Source of the DNA: JAWWPG01 sp033850885
Lineage (GTDB): Bacteria; Actinomycetota; Actinomycetes; Propionibacteriales; Nocardioidaceae
Assembly (NCBI GenBank): GCA_033850885.1
Contig: JAWWPG010000039.1
Span: forward strand, 78,984-142,983
Reading direction: 5' to 3'
Length of the DNA: 64,000 nt
The notes under the pieces are model-generated. The model saw nothing but the letters and a program-made list of their open reading frames with translations, was not told where the DNA came from and did no database searches. The position numbers and the translations under genes were made by a program. Shown here in pieces: positions 45,106-54,254 of the stretch (the first letter of the stretch is position 1; every line of letters starts with the position of its first letter).

Positions 45106-48100
45106 TCATTCGCATACCCCGAGGAGCTCGGCGGTCTCAGCAAGCAACGGTGCGGCACCAAGCTGGGTCAGGATGTCGCGTGCCTCCAACAGGAGTGCCC
45201 TGGCGGGTAGTTGGAGGGCGAAGCTGCAGCGGGCGGCGCCAAGCAGAGCATGCGCTTGTTCGAGTGGGTACCGATAGCCTGCCCACGCAACTGCCGACTT
45301 GTTGTACAGGTCGAGGGCTTCTGCGGGTTTCCCCTCTTCCTCGGCCAGGATGGCGCGGGCGGTTAGCGCATTATTGTCGAAGTACAACACGCTGGTGGGT
45401 GTGTGCCCAATGATCCGGGTGACAAGGTCGGCACGCCCGGCCGGGACCACGACCCGGGCCAGCCGAGATAGGGACTGTGCCATGTCGGCGTCGGCGTTGG
45501 GATCATCGAGCGTCACGAGAATCTCGTCGAGTAGATCGTGAAGGGTCCTGTGGTCAGGCGGGTGACCTGCCCTCGCGCAGTCCACTCCGATCAGAAGGAG
45601 GTCCACCAATGCTCGCGGTTCGACGCCGCGAGCGACCGGTAGGGCTTCCGCGACGAGCCCGCTGGCTTGATCGAAGTCCCCGCGAATGGCCAGCACCCAC
45701 GAACGGTATAACTGCAGCACAAAGGAGTCGCGTGGACTGTCGATGCCTTCTAGTCCGCGAGCGCCACGTTGGCATACGGCAAGGGCGTCGTCGATGCGGC
45801 CGGCCATCGCCAGAGCTTCGGCGAGATTACCGGCGAAGAGCACGAACGTTGCCGTCCGTCCGCGGTCGGCGGAGAGGGCGACCCCCTGCTCCATGAACGG
45901 GATTGAGGCTTGCGCCGATTCGGTCAGATACTTCACGCCGGCAAGACCGTGGTAGACCCCGGTCAACATTTCGGTGAGGTTGTGCGCTTGGGCGAGGTCG
46001 AGTGCCGCCAGGAGGTCGCTCTCACCGTTGGGATCGCCTGACCAGACACGGCCGGTTCCTCGGTCCGACAACGCCCTCGCCACTACCCGGGGTGGCGGGT
46101 TGTTGAGACGTTCGGCGAGGGCCAACGCCTGGTTCGCCCGGTCTATCGCCTCCCGATTGAGCCCCCCGGTCATGAGAGCCGACGCTGAGGAAGCGTACGC
46201 GTTGAGTAGCTCGGGGCCCGGCCGGTGTTGTTCCAGCACTGAGATCGCAGCGTCGAGAAGGTCGTTGGCCTTCGCGAACCGGGCCAAAAGCCGATTTGCG
46301 CTGCTGCGGTAGACGTCAGCGTGAGCGGCCACGACAGGGTCTCCGACGGCCTCGGCTTCGGCGCGGGCCTGCAGGTAGACGTTGTCGGCGTCGGTGACCC
46401 GCCCGGCGCCCATCAGCATCTCCCCGAGCAATATGAGGAGGCCCGGACGGGTTGGGTGGCTTGGTGGGGTGAGGTCGAGGGCGGCCCGGATGTGATTTGC
46501 TGCCGAGGCGAGGTCGACCTGTAGTGCGTCGCGGGCGGCGCGGGTGTGCCACTCCGCGGCCAAAGCGGTGAGCTCGACGACCGTTGCGGGATTGCCGCCA
46601 GCGGCCATGGTCAATGTGTGGGCTTGGGAATAGTGGTGGGCGATCACGGCGGCCTGCCCACCCGATGACGCACCGGCGTGGGGTTCGGTGTCGATGTGGG
46701 TGCTGAGGTTGGCGTGCCAGTCGCCTGCGTGGTGGTGGTGGGTAGCTCGGATCTGGCGGGGGAGCTGGTGGTAGGCGACGTCGGCGATCAAGGCATGGTT
46801 GAACGTGTACTGGGGTTGCCCGGCGATGCTGGACGACCGTGACGGGCGCAGGTAGTCACGGCGGACCAGGTCATGCAACCGGGCTGACACCGCCGCCTGG
46901 TCGGTGTCGGTGAGGGTAGCGACGGCGTCGGGCCAGAACGTGTGGCCCACCACGGCGGCGGCCTGCAGTAGCTGCTTGTGCCCCGCCGGTAGGGTGTCCA
47001 GGCGGGCGGCGATCACCGCCTGCACCGACCCCGGCAGGGTCCCCGCGAGCGACTCCACCCGGACCGGATCCGGGCTGGCGGTCGAACCGGTCTGGTCGGT
47101 GAGCATGTTCAGGTACTCCCGTGTATACAGCGGGTTACCCGCCGACCTCGCCAGCAACGCAGCGTGCAGGTCCGCCGGCAGCACGACGGTCCCTAACAGG
47201 CTGGCCACCAGCTGCGCGTTCTCCACATCCGACAACGGTGACAGCGTCAACGTGGTGGAGTTGCGGTGACCGGTTCCCCAGTCCGGGGTGGTGTCGTACA
47301 GTTCCGGGCGGGTGGTCGCGATGATCACCAACGGAACCCCGACCACCCACTCCAACAGGTGGGTCAAGAAGCCCAGCATCGCCGGGTCGGCCCAGTGCAG
47401 ATCCTCCACCACCAGCACCAGCGGATTGGTCGCGGCCAGGGTCTCCAGGAACCGTCGCCACGCCGCGAACAGCTCCTCCTGCGGTGTCTCCGCCGCCGCC
47501 AACCCCACCAGCGGCGCCAGGCGGGCCACCAGCCACGACTCCTGCCCCGCCAGGTCCGTCCCATCGACCAGCGCATGCACGGTATCGGTCAGCTTCGCCG
47601 TGGCCACCGCCACCGCATCGGTGTCCAAGATACCCGTCTGAGCCTTCACGACCTGCCCCAACGCGGCATAGGTGACCGCGTCCCCATACGACGGACAGCG
47701 GCCCTGCCGCCACGTCACCAGCTCCTCCCGGTCATCAACCCACCCGGAGAACGCCTGCACCAGCCGCGACTTCCCCAACCCCGGCTCCGCCATCACCGTC
47801 ACCAGCTGCACCGAGTCCTCCCGCACCGCCCGGGTGAACGCCCGCTGCAACGCACTCAACTCATCAACACGGCCCACCATCGGACGCGACGACTCCGCCA
47901 ACGCCTCCCCCACAAAACCCCGAGCCCGCACCGCCACCCACACCGGCAACGGATCCGCCTTCCCCTTCACCACCACCGGATCATGCGGCCGATACTCGAT
48001 AACCGCCCGCGTCGCGTCCCGCGTCGACTGGCCCACCAGCACTCCGCCGACCGGCGCCGCCGTCTGCAACCGAGCCGCCGTGTTCACCACATCCCCCGCC

Positions 48101-48567
48101 AACATCCCTTCCCCCCGCTCCGGGCGGGCACCAGTCGACACCACCGCCTCCCCGGTCGCCACCCCCACCCGAACCGCCAAACCCAGACCATGCGTGGTGT
48201 TCAGGTCTCGCACAGCGTCCAGCAACGCCAACCCGGCACGGACGGCGCGCTCCGGGTCATCCTCATGCACCACGGGCGCACCGAACGCCGCCATGACCGC
48301 ATCCCCGATGAATTTCTCCACCGTCCCCCCGAACCGCTCAATCTCCACACGGGCCCGGGCGTGATACGGCGACAGCGCTGCTTGCACCTCCTCCGGATCG
48401 GCACCATCCGACGCCGCCGTGAACCCCACCAGATCACAAAACAACACCGACACCGTCTTACGCTCACGCCCCGCCAACGGCGACGCCGCCTCCAGACGCG
48501 CGCCGCAACCACCGCAAAACCCCATCCCATCAGGGTTCGCAGTCCCACACGACGCACACACAGTCAC
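45106..48567 (-). CDS. class III nucleotide cyclase-AAA-TPR protein B
   Basis: An 1153-residue paralog of the convergent cyclase. Zinc ribbon CASCGTANPDGMGFCGGC, cyclase motifs LFCDLVGFTA, EKFIGDAVMAAFGAP and GDVVNTAARLQ, ATPase motifs MAEPGLGKSRLV and LVVEDLHWADPAM, then a TPR-like tail. All catalytic positions expected of class III cyclases appear present. The GTG at 48567 (TVCASCG) is chosen because the ribbon follows immediately. The two proteins share architecture but differ widely in the sensor tail, suggesting different inputs into one second messenger. Confidence 0.93.
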   Translation of the reverse strand: MTVCASCGTANPDGMGFCGGCGARLEAASPLAGRERKTVSVLFCDLVGFTAASDGADPEEVQAALSPYHARARVEIERFGGTVEKFIGDAVMAAFGAPVVHEDDPERAVRAGLALLDAVRDLNTTHGLGLAVRVGVATGEAVVSTGARPERGEGMLAGDVVNTAARLQTAAPVGGVLVGQSTRDATRAVIEYRPHDPVVVKGKADPLPVWVAVRARGFVGEALAESSRPMVGRVDELSALQRAFTRAVREDSVQLVTVMAEPGLGKSRLVQAFSGWVDDREELVTWRQGRCPSYGDAVTYAALGQVVKAQTGILDTDAVAVATAKLTDTVHALVDGTDLAGQESWLVARLAPLVGLAAAETPQEELFAAWRRFLETLAATNPLVLVVEDLHWADPAMLGFLTHLLEWVVGVPLVIIATTRPELYDTTPDWGTGHRNSTTLTLSPLSDVENAQLVASLLGTVVLPADLHAALLARSAGNPLYTREYLNMLTDQTGSTASPDPVRVESLAGTLPGSVQAVIAARLDTLPAGHKQLLQAAAVVGHTFWPDAVATLTDTDQAAVSARLHDLVRRDYLRPSRSSSIAGQPQYTFNHALIADVAYHQLPRQIRATHHHHAGDWHANLSTHIDTEPHAGASSGGQAAVIAHHYSQAHTLTMAAGGNPATVVELTALAAEWHTRAARDALQVDLASAANHIRAALDLTPPSHPTRPGLLILLGEMLMGAGRVTDADNVYLQARAEAEAVGDPVVAAHADVYRSSANRLLARFAKANDLLDAAISVLEQHRPGPELLNAYASSASALMTGGLNREAIDRANQALALAERLNNPPPRVVARALSDRGTGRVWSGDPNGESDLLAALDLAQAHNLTEMLTGVYHGLAGVKYLTESAQASIPFMEQGVALSADRGRTATFVLFAGNLAEALAMAGRIDDALAVCQRGARGLEGIDSPRDSFVLQLYRSWVLAIRGDFDQASGLVAEALPVARGVEPRALVDLLLIGVDCARAGHPPDHRTLHDLLDEILVTLDDPNADADMAQSLSRLARVVVPAGRADLVTRIIGHTPTSVLYFDNNALTARAILAEEEGKPAEALDLYNKSAVAWAGYRYPLEQAHALLGAARCSFALQLPARALLLEARDILTQLGAAPLLAETAELLGVCE

Positions 48568-48769
48568 GAGACACACCCTAAACAGACACCGGCCGGTGCG
48601 ATGGTGGTTCAAGGGTAATTTGAAGCATTTTATGCCGCCCGCAACGCCGTCTGGCTTCAGGTCTTTACAGCGTAAGGATACTACGTTAGTTTAGTGCGCT
48701 ATCGGCGTTATTCAGACAGCGAACAGTCAGTCAACATTTCTGCCGACGATCGTGGTTTCGAGGTCATTT

Positions 48770-50857
48770 ATGCGTCTCCGTCGTGGCTGTCTCGCATCCA
48801 TCTCGCTGAGCCTCGGGCTTCTTGTGGGAGCGGCCCTACCGTTGCCGGCCCAGGCTCAAGCGAACTCAAGCGGGATCTCCAAGGTGCTGATCATCATGGA
48901 GGAGAACCACGGCCCGTCGGAGGCCGTGGCGGGTATGCCTTACCTGATGGGTCTTGCCAACAGCCCCGGCGGGGCGTGGCTCAGCGACTACTACGCGAGC
49001 ACCCACCCCAGCACCCCCAACTACATCGCCTTGACGTCCGGGGTGGTCCCGACCACCGCAGACTGCTTCCCGTCCGCGTGTCCGCAGCCGCAGCAATCAG
49101 TTTTCGCAGCGGCCAGCAACAGTGGAAACACCGCGGCCTCCTTCGAGGAGTCCATGCCCTCGAACTGTTACCAAACGAACTCGTCTCCGTACGTCGTCCG
49201 GCACAACCCCTGGCCCTACTACGTTGGCACTACTCCCGTGGACGATCGGCAGGCATGTCAAGCTTCTGATGTTCCACTGGCAGGGCCAACCGCACCCTTG
49301 CCGTCCCCGTTGCCGACCGTGAGCCTCGTGACGCCAAACCTCGACCATGACGCCCATGGCGCCCCGCTTGGCGGCGCAGACACGTGGTTGAGCAGTTTCC
49401 TTCCCGGAGTGCTGCAGTCGGCTGACTACACCTCGGGTGCGTTAGCGGTCATCGTCACATTCGACGAGTCCAGCACCGCGTGCGGATGCGGCAACAACGT
49501 TATCAACGTGCTCTTACACCAAAATCAGGCAGGAAGCCCGGACCTGACCGGAGGCCCGATCACCGCGGCCTCATCTCTCACCCACCTCGACACCTACCAA
49601 TCGTTGCTCGCAGTGGGGACTGGGACCGGGACGGGACCCCTGCTGGATGCCTTCTTCAACCCGATGCCGGCCCCCGGCGTATTCACCGATGCTCCGTCCA
49701 ATGTCGTCGACACCTCAGCCACTCTCAACGGCATCGTCAACCCGCTCGGCACTTCTGACACCTCCTACCACTTCGACTTTGGAACCACCACGAAGTACGG
49801 CCAGTCGACACCGACAGCTGGTGCGGTGGGCTCAACGCAGAGCGTGTCGGCTTCCCTCAGCGGGCTCACGAGTGCGACGACGTACCACTACCGGCTGGTG
49901 GCGACGAACGGAAACGGATTAAGGGTCGGCGCCGACCGAACCTTCACCACCTCGTCAGTCGCTGGGCAGGCGCCGACAGTCAGCATCAGCCCGACTACCG
50001 ACGTCACCGCCACCACTGCCACCCTGAATGGGATGGTCAACCCAGAAGGCTCCGGCACCCATTACCACTTCGACTACGGAACCACCACCAGCTACGGCAC
50101 CTCGACTCCAGTGCCAGACAACGATGCGGGTTTCGGAAATGTGAACGTGCCGGCCTCCGTTGCAATTGGCAGCCTCAGCCCGTCCACGAAGTACTACTAC
50201 CGGCTGGTCGCCCAAAACGGCATCGGACCAGCTGTGACCAAAGGCACGTTCTATTTCAAAACCACGGCACTGCCCGTGGCTACCACAGGTGCCGCCAGCA
50301 GCATCACCGCCAGCAGCGCGAACTTGAACGGGACGGTCAACCCCCACGGCGCGGACACCACCTATTACTTCCAGTACGGCACCAGCACGACCTACGGCAA
50401 CTCGGCGCCAATACAAGCCGGCAACGCGGGATCGGGGTCCTCGGCGGTCTCTGTGCCGACGGCTATTACCGGACTCAACGGCTCGACGATGTACCACTAC
50501 CGGCTGGTCGCCGGCAACATCAACGGCAACTCGTATGGACGCGACAGAACCCTTACCACAGCCGGTCCCGGCGTCACCACTGGCACCGCCAGTAACGTCA
50601 GCTCCACCCGTGCGCACCTAACGGGCACGGTCAACCCCAAGAATGCCGCGACTCAATATTACTTCGAATATGGACTCGACACTGGCTACGGCAACGCGAC
50701 TCCGACCGCCGACCTGGCGTCGGGGAATACGCTCGTTCGGGTGGCGGCCGACCTCAGCGGGCTAAACCCTTCCCTGACGTACCACTACCGACTGGTCGCC
50801 ACCAACGCCAATGGGACGACACTAGGCGCAGATAAACCCTTCACGACAACGAGCTAA
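48770..50857 (+). CDS. secreted phosphoesterase with four Fn3-like repeats
   Basis: A 695-residue exported protein. Signal peptide about 1-30 (CLASISLSLGLLVGAALPLPAQA). The catalytic part has VLIIMEENHGPSEAV, LSDYYASTHPSTPNYIALTSG, VVRHNPWPYY, TPNLDHDAH and VIVTFDES, the signature of phospholipase C/acid phosphatase-type phosphoesterases. Four repeats of about 95 residues follow (ATLNGxVNPxG, YxFDYGTTTxYG, TxYHYRLVAxNxNG), likely for surface or polymer binding. ATG 48770 follows CGAGGTCATTT; a GTG 18 bases upstream is less likely. Preceded by an AT-rich promoter-like stretch. Confidence 0.9.
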   Translation: MRLRRGCLASISLSLGLLVGAALPLPAQAQANSSGISKVLIIMEENHGPSEAVAGMPYLMGLANSPGGAWLSDYYASTHPSTPNYIALTSGVVPTTADCFPSACPQPQQSVFAAASNSGNTAASFEESMPSNCYQTNSSPYVVRHNPWPYYVGTTPVDDRQACQASDVPLAGPTAPLPSPLPTVSLVTPNLDHDAHGAPLGGADTWLSSFLPGVLQSADYTSGALAVIVTFDESSTACGCGNNVINVLLHQNQAGSPDLTGGPITAASSLTHLDTYQSLLAVGTGTGTGPLLDAFFNPMPAPGVFTDAPSNVVDTSATLNGIVNPLGTSDTSYHFDFGTTTKYGQSTPTAGAVGSTQSVSASLSGLTSATTYHYRLVATNGNGLRVGADRTFTTSSVAGQAPTVSISPTTDVTATTATLNGMVNPEGSGTHYHFDYGTTTSYGTSTPVPDNDAGFGNVNVPASVAIGSLSPSTKYYYRLVAQNGIGPAVTKGTFYFKTTALPVATTGAASSITASSANLNGTVNPHGADTTYYFQYGTSTTYGNSAPIQAGNAGSGSSAVSVPTAITGLNGSTMYHYRLVAGNINGNSYGRDRTLTTAGPGVTTGTASNVSSTRAHLTGTVNPKNAATQYYFEYGLDTGYGNATPTADLASGNTLVRVAADLSGLNPSLTYHYRLVATNANGTTLGADKPFTTTS

Positions 50858-50949
50858 CGTGCACCGGACCACCGATACAACAAAACAATCTGCAGTTAAT
50901 CCATGGGACCGCGCAGTTTCAGGAACAACGGCGCAAAGTACGCCACTGG

Positions 50950-51262
50950 CTGTCACGCTAGCGGGACCTGAAAACGGCACAGGCGTTCATCGGCCGGGGA
51001 CTCGCATTGGGGACCTTGCCTGTGGAGGTCACCACGGACCGGGCGGCGCCCACCCGCGGGAACTCGACGAGCCGATCCCATCGGCCCTCCAAACCACGGA
51101 GGAGTACCCGAACAACGGGGTCGGTCCGACCATGGTCGACTCAAGCCCGGCCACGACCGATGCGCGGCCTCAAGCGATCCGGTCGGCTCAAATCCTCGCC
51201 GACGGCCATGCCCTCGTCCAGAACCTACGACGGGGCCACGACGAGATCGCTTCAACAGTGCC
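50950..51262 (+). mobile_element. IS6-family transposase 3' remnant
   Basis: Fragments spread over all three plus-strand frames match the end of IS6-type transposases: DLKTAQAFI, LPVEVTTDRAAP, ELDEPIPSALQTTEEYPNN, RPRPMRGLKR, ADGHALVQNLRRGHDEIA. The last codons of the transposase are deleted and the sequence ends in TTCAACAGTGCC (51251-51262), close to the terminal repeat of IS6/IS26-like elements. The element's right end therefore abuts the tautomerase gene directly. Inactive. Confidence 0.8.
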
Positions 51263-51264
51263 GT

Positions 51265-51693
51265 TCAGGCTTGCAGCTTGGCGATTTCGGCCCGAGCGGC
51301 TGCGACGAGTTCGTCGTTGGTGTGGGCGTGGCCCCACAAGCCCCAGCCGCCGTCGACCGCTTCCGTCAAGAGAACCCAGGTTCGTTCCTTGAGGCTGTCG
51401 TCGCCCGCCGCCTTCCCGATGAGCGTGCTGAACTCGGTGACGACGGCGAGCTGCTTCTCCCGAGTGAGCGCTCCGGCGTTGGTGAGCACCTGAACTCGCA
51501 CGTGGTTGTTGTCGCCGACGACGTTGCTGGCGCTGGCCGGCGAGGTCTCGTGGATGAAAGCCGCTGTGTTCTGTCGGAACATCGGGATGTCTGGGACACC
51601 TTCGATGCGCATCAGCGTTGTTGCAAGCTCGGTGGCGAGCTTCTTGGTGTCGCCGAATGTTCCGCTGGTGGCGTACACGTCGATCATCGGCAT
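51265..51693 (-). CDS. tautomerase-superfamily protein
   Basis: A 142-residue protein starting MPMIDVYA, so that Pro1 is exposed after methionine removal as in 4-oxalocrotonate tautomerase-like enzymes. Two beta-alpha-beta units are recognisable (SGTFGDTKKLATELATTLMRIEG and LTREKQLAVVTEFSTLIGKAAG). The double length suggests the MSAD/cis-CaaD-like or fused form. ATG 51693 has AGGAG seven bases upstream. The stop lies two bases from the IS6 remnant end. Confidence 0.8.
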   Translation of the reverse strand: MPMIDVYATSGTFGDTKKLATELATTLMRIEGVPDIPMFRQNTAAFIHETSPASASNVVGDNNHVRVQVLTNAGALTREKQLAVVTEFSTLIGKAAGDDSLKERTWVLLTEAVDGGWGLWGHAHTNDELVAAARAEIAKLQA

Positions 51694-51703
51694 GTGGTGA
51701 CTC

Positions 51704-52348
51704 CTAAGTTGGGTTCGCCATGAGCTCGGCTGCTCGCCAGCAGTACCAGGCGACAACCGAGCGATACGGATGGAAGGGGTCGCCGAGCGGCTCTAGCTCG
51801 CGAGCGGTCGGCGTCGGGATGTCCCAGGCCAGTCCGAAGCCGTGTCGGACTCCGAGGTCGCCGGTAGGCCAGACGTCGAGGCGGCGGAGCTGGAAGATGA
51901 GAAACATCTGGGCGGTCCAGGGGCCGATGCCACGGACCGTCGAAAGTCGGGCGATAATCTCGTCGTCGCTTTGCCGTGCGAGTCTACGCGGACTCAGCAG
52001 GACCGTGCGGTCGAGTGCCCTGGCGGCCAGGTCGTAGAGCGAGGCCGCCTTGTTGGCCGATAGCCCGACGGCCCGCGATGTTGCAGCGTCCAGTGTGAGG
52101 AGTGCCTCGGGACTGGGGTTGTCATCGAGTGCGTCGAGCAACCGCCGGTGGATCGCTGCCGCGGCCGTCCCGGCGAGCTGCTGGTACACGATCGCGCGGA
52201 CGAGAGCGGCAAAGGGTGTCTCTCGAGAGCGGGGAACCCGGGGTTGGCCCGCGAGTGCGACCAATCGGGCAATGACCGGATCGCGATCGGCGAGGGTTCG
52301 GGCGCCTGCGGAGAACGACGGGCGGGCGGCCGCTGTGGTGGTAGTCAC
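51704..52348 (-). CDS. AlkA-type DNA-3-methyladenine glycosylase
   Basis: An HhH-GPD base-excision glycosylase of about 214 residues from the GTG at 52348. ETPFAALVRAIVYQQLAGTAAAAIHRR is the family entry helix, LSTVRGIGPWTAQMFLIFQLRR the helix-hairpin-helix with conserved Trp, and WPTGDLGVR carries the catalytic Asp. It removes alkylated bases. An alternative GTG at 52405 would add 19 residues without a better ribosome site. It lacks the N-terminal AlkA_N domain, as many actinobacterial versions do. Probably cotranscribed with the downstream tautomerase (10-base gap). Confidence 0.9.
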   Translation of the reverse strand: MTTTTAAARPSFSAGARTLADRDPVIARLVALAGQPRVPRSRETPFAALVRAIVYQQLAGTAAAAIHRRLLDALDDNPSPEALLTLDAATSRAVGLSANKAASLYDLAARALDRTVLLSPRRLARQSDDEIIARLSTVRGIGPWTAQMFLIFQLRRLDVWPTGDLGVRHGFGLAWDIPTPTARELEPLGDPFHPYRSVVAWYCWRAAELMANPT

Positions 52349-52411
52349 GCTCTCAGGTCGCTCATCGATGCCGCCCTCTCTTCGGGTGGTCGCTGCCGCG
52401 AACACGCCACG

Positions 52412-53125
52412 TCAGAGCGACGACAACGCCGAGTGGATCAGTCCGGCGGCAACGTCCGGGTGGGAAATGAAGGCGACGTGTGAGCCGTCGATCGACTCGG
52501 TGGCGGCGTTCATCCGCTTGGCCATCATGCGCTCGCAGTCGGGTGGGATGGCGTTGTCGTGCTCGGACACGAGATACCACGTCGGCAGGTCGCGCCAGCC
52601 GACCACCGTCGCGGCCTCGGTGAACGCAGCCGCGGCAAGAGGCCGCTGACTAACGGCCATCGGCCCGGCAAGATCGTCGGGGAGGTCGGCGCAGAATGTC
52701 TCATGGAACCAGGCGATCTTGATGAACAGGTCCGGGCCTCCTACCGCTCCCGGCGCGTCGTACGGGCCGGGGATGGTTGTCGACGCCAGCAGCGATGGGG
52801 GGTACGGCTCCACCACGCTGGCGCAGCTCTCACCTTCGTCCAACGCGAACGCGGACAAGAACACCAGGCCGCGAGCATCCTTGACCGCCGGTGCGGCTTG
52901 TGAGATGACCGCGCCGCCGTAGGAGTGGCCCACCAGCACGATGGGACCATCGATGGTCGTGGTGTAGCGGGCGAGGGCGTCGGCGTCCGATGCCAGCCCG
53001 CGCAGCGGATTCATCGGCGCCCGCACCGCCACTCCCTGTGCTTGGAGCTGCCGGATGACATCGGCGTACCCGGACGCATCCGCGAACGCGCCGTGGACCA
53101 GAACTGCGGTCGGACCCTTGCTCAT
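52412..53125 (-). CDS. alpha/beta hydrolase controlled by TetR
   Basis: A 237-residue hydrolase: TAVLVHGAFADASGYADVIRQLQAQG, IVLVGHSYGGAVIS (nucleophile Ser), WYLVSEHDNAIPPDCERMMAKR, DGSHVAFISHPDVAA (catalytic His). These blocks match a widespread esterase-like family often paired with TetR regulators. ATG 53125 follows ATGGAGGCAAACG. It is divergent from a TetR gene with a palindromic operator between, so it is probably that regulator's main target, induced by a small molecule it may hydrolyse. Confidence 0.9.
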   Translation of the reverse strand: MSKGPTAVLVHGAFADASGYADVIRQLQAQGVAVRAPMNPLRGLASDADALARYTTTIDGPIVLVGHSYGGAVISQAAPAVKDARGLVFLSAFALDEGESCASVVEPYPPSLLASTTIPGPYDAPGAVGGPDLFIKIAWFHETFCADLPDDLAGPMAVSQRPLAAAAFTEAATVVGWRDLPTWYLVSEHDNAIPPDCERMMAKRMNAATESIDGSHVAFISHPDVAAGLIHSALSSL

Positions 53126-53163
53126 CGTTTGCCTCCATCTCAGCGGTCCACGCACACGCACTA

Positions 53164-53194
53164 CTAGAGAGAGTGCTCTAGCCTTTCTAGAGCA
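53164..53194. promoter_or_regulatory. triple CTAGAG half-site operator
   Basis: Three CTAGAG half-sites alternate in orientation: 53164-53169 (forward), 53176-53181 (reverse) and 53187-53192 (forward). The last two sit in a perfect palindrome TGCTCTAG-N5-CTAGAGCA (53174-53194). It lies between the divergent hydrolase and TetR genes and is the likely TetR operator for both. Confidence 0.75.
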
Positions 53195-53216
53195 TCCACT
53201 CCAGTAGAGTCAAGAG

Positions 53217-53822
53217 GTGGCTATCGTCGGCGACTCCCGCACCCAGCTGGTGCAGACCATGGCGCGGTTGCTCCGCGACCAGGGCTACACGGCAACCGGA
53301 TTGTCGCAGGTGCTCGCAGAGAGCGGGGTGTCCAACGGCTCGCTATATCACCACTTCCCCGGCGGCATGGAGGAACTTGCCGAAACTGCCCTCGAAGCGT
53401 CCGGCAAAGCCGTCACCGACGCACTCACCCGGGCACTCGACGGCGCACCCAACGCCGGCGTAGGCGTGGGCAGGTTCCTCGACATGTCCGCCGAGCTATT
53501 CACCGACGACGGCTGCGGGGGGTGCCCGGTGGCACCGACCGCGCTCGAGTCGCCACTCATCAGCCCTCGCCTACGTGTAGCCGCGGCGCGCTGCTTCCAC
53601 AGCTGGGAAGTGCGCATCGCTCAACGCCTTCGCGCGGACGGCTGGCCGGAAGACTCGGTCCCGGAAGCAGCCTCGGCCGGCCTTGCCCTCATCGAAGGCG
53701 CACTGCTCGTCGCAAAGGTCAGCGGTCAGCTCGGCCATCTGGCCCACGCAAAGAGGGCTGCGTTGGTCCTGCTTGCTACCCCCTCGGGTCAACGGGCGCG
53801 GTCCAATGATCGGGAGCGCTAA
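53217..53822 (+). CDS. TetR/AcrR-family regulator
   Basis: A 201-residue repressor. The N-terminal HTH is RTQLVQTMARLLRDQGYTATGLSQVLAESGVSNGSLYHHFPGG, the typical TetR block. The ligand domain has a cysteine-rich DDGCGGCPVAPTALES, as in the LmrA/YxaF-like TetR group. GTG start at 53217 after CAAGAGG. It is divergent from the alpha/beta hydrolase with three half-sites between and presumably represses both genes until its ligand arrives. Confidence 0.92.
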   Translation: MAIVGDSRTQLVQTMARLLRDQGYTATGLSQVLAESGVSNGSLYHHFPGGMEELAETALEASGKAVTDALTRALDGAPNAGVGVGRFLDMSAELFTDDGCGGCPVAPTALESPLISPRLRVAAARCFHSWEVRIAQRLRADGWPEDSVPEAASAGLALIEGALLVAKVSGQLGHLAHAKRAALVLLATPSGQRARSNDRER

Positions 53823-53978
53823 CCGGGATGCGCTGGAACGCCGAACGGGCTACTAACGCTGACCTTGAACACGCACTGTTGCGTTGCAATGGGCAAGGAC
53901 CATACGTCCACCAACCCTCGCACGACGAGGTTGCGACAGCCCCTCCCAGGCGCCGAAGGCATGTTTACTGTGAGGCAC

Positions 53979-54225
53979 ATGGACACGCTGACACTCAAAA
54001 GCGCCATCGCCGTGTCTGCCCTCGACTGGGGGGTGTCTTCCAGACCCCGCCAGACGCGACCGAACGGCCGTGCCGACCGGCTACCGTCACATCGACACCG
54101 CCGCCGCATGCGGCAACGAGCAAGAGGTCGGCGAGCTATTCACGGCTCGGGCCTGGCCCGCGACGACGTGTTCCCCAAGCCTGGCGATCAACGAAGTCCT
54201 GCTGCGACCCGTCGGACAGCTTTGA
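53979..54225 (+). pseudogene. aldo/keto reductase remnant
   Basis: Pieces of an AKR5-type reductase appear in order but in different frames: MDTLTLKSAIAV at the start, TGYRHIDTAAACGNEQEVGE in a second frame, IHGSGLARDDVFPK in the first again, then LAINEVLLRPVGQL before TGA 54223-54225. The barrel core between the DDVF and INEVLL regions is deleted. It lies directly upstream of an intact aldo/keto reductase from another subgroup. Confidence 0.7.
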
Positions 54226-54254
54226 CACCCACCCGTAGACGAAGGAGAACCGAA

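Noticed and set aside
47266..48618. 450-residue open frame on the plus strand opposite the cyclase gene
   Set aside because: It is an antisense shadow of the GC-rich cyclase coding sequence, extremely His/Arg/Pro-rich, without family resemblance.
49680..50857. Regularly spaced repeats that might be a CRISPR array
   Set aside because: The repeats are about 290 bases, in frame and encode Fn3-like domains; they are protein repeats.
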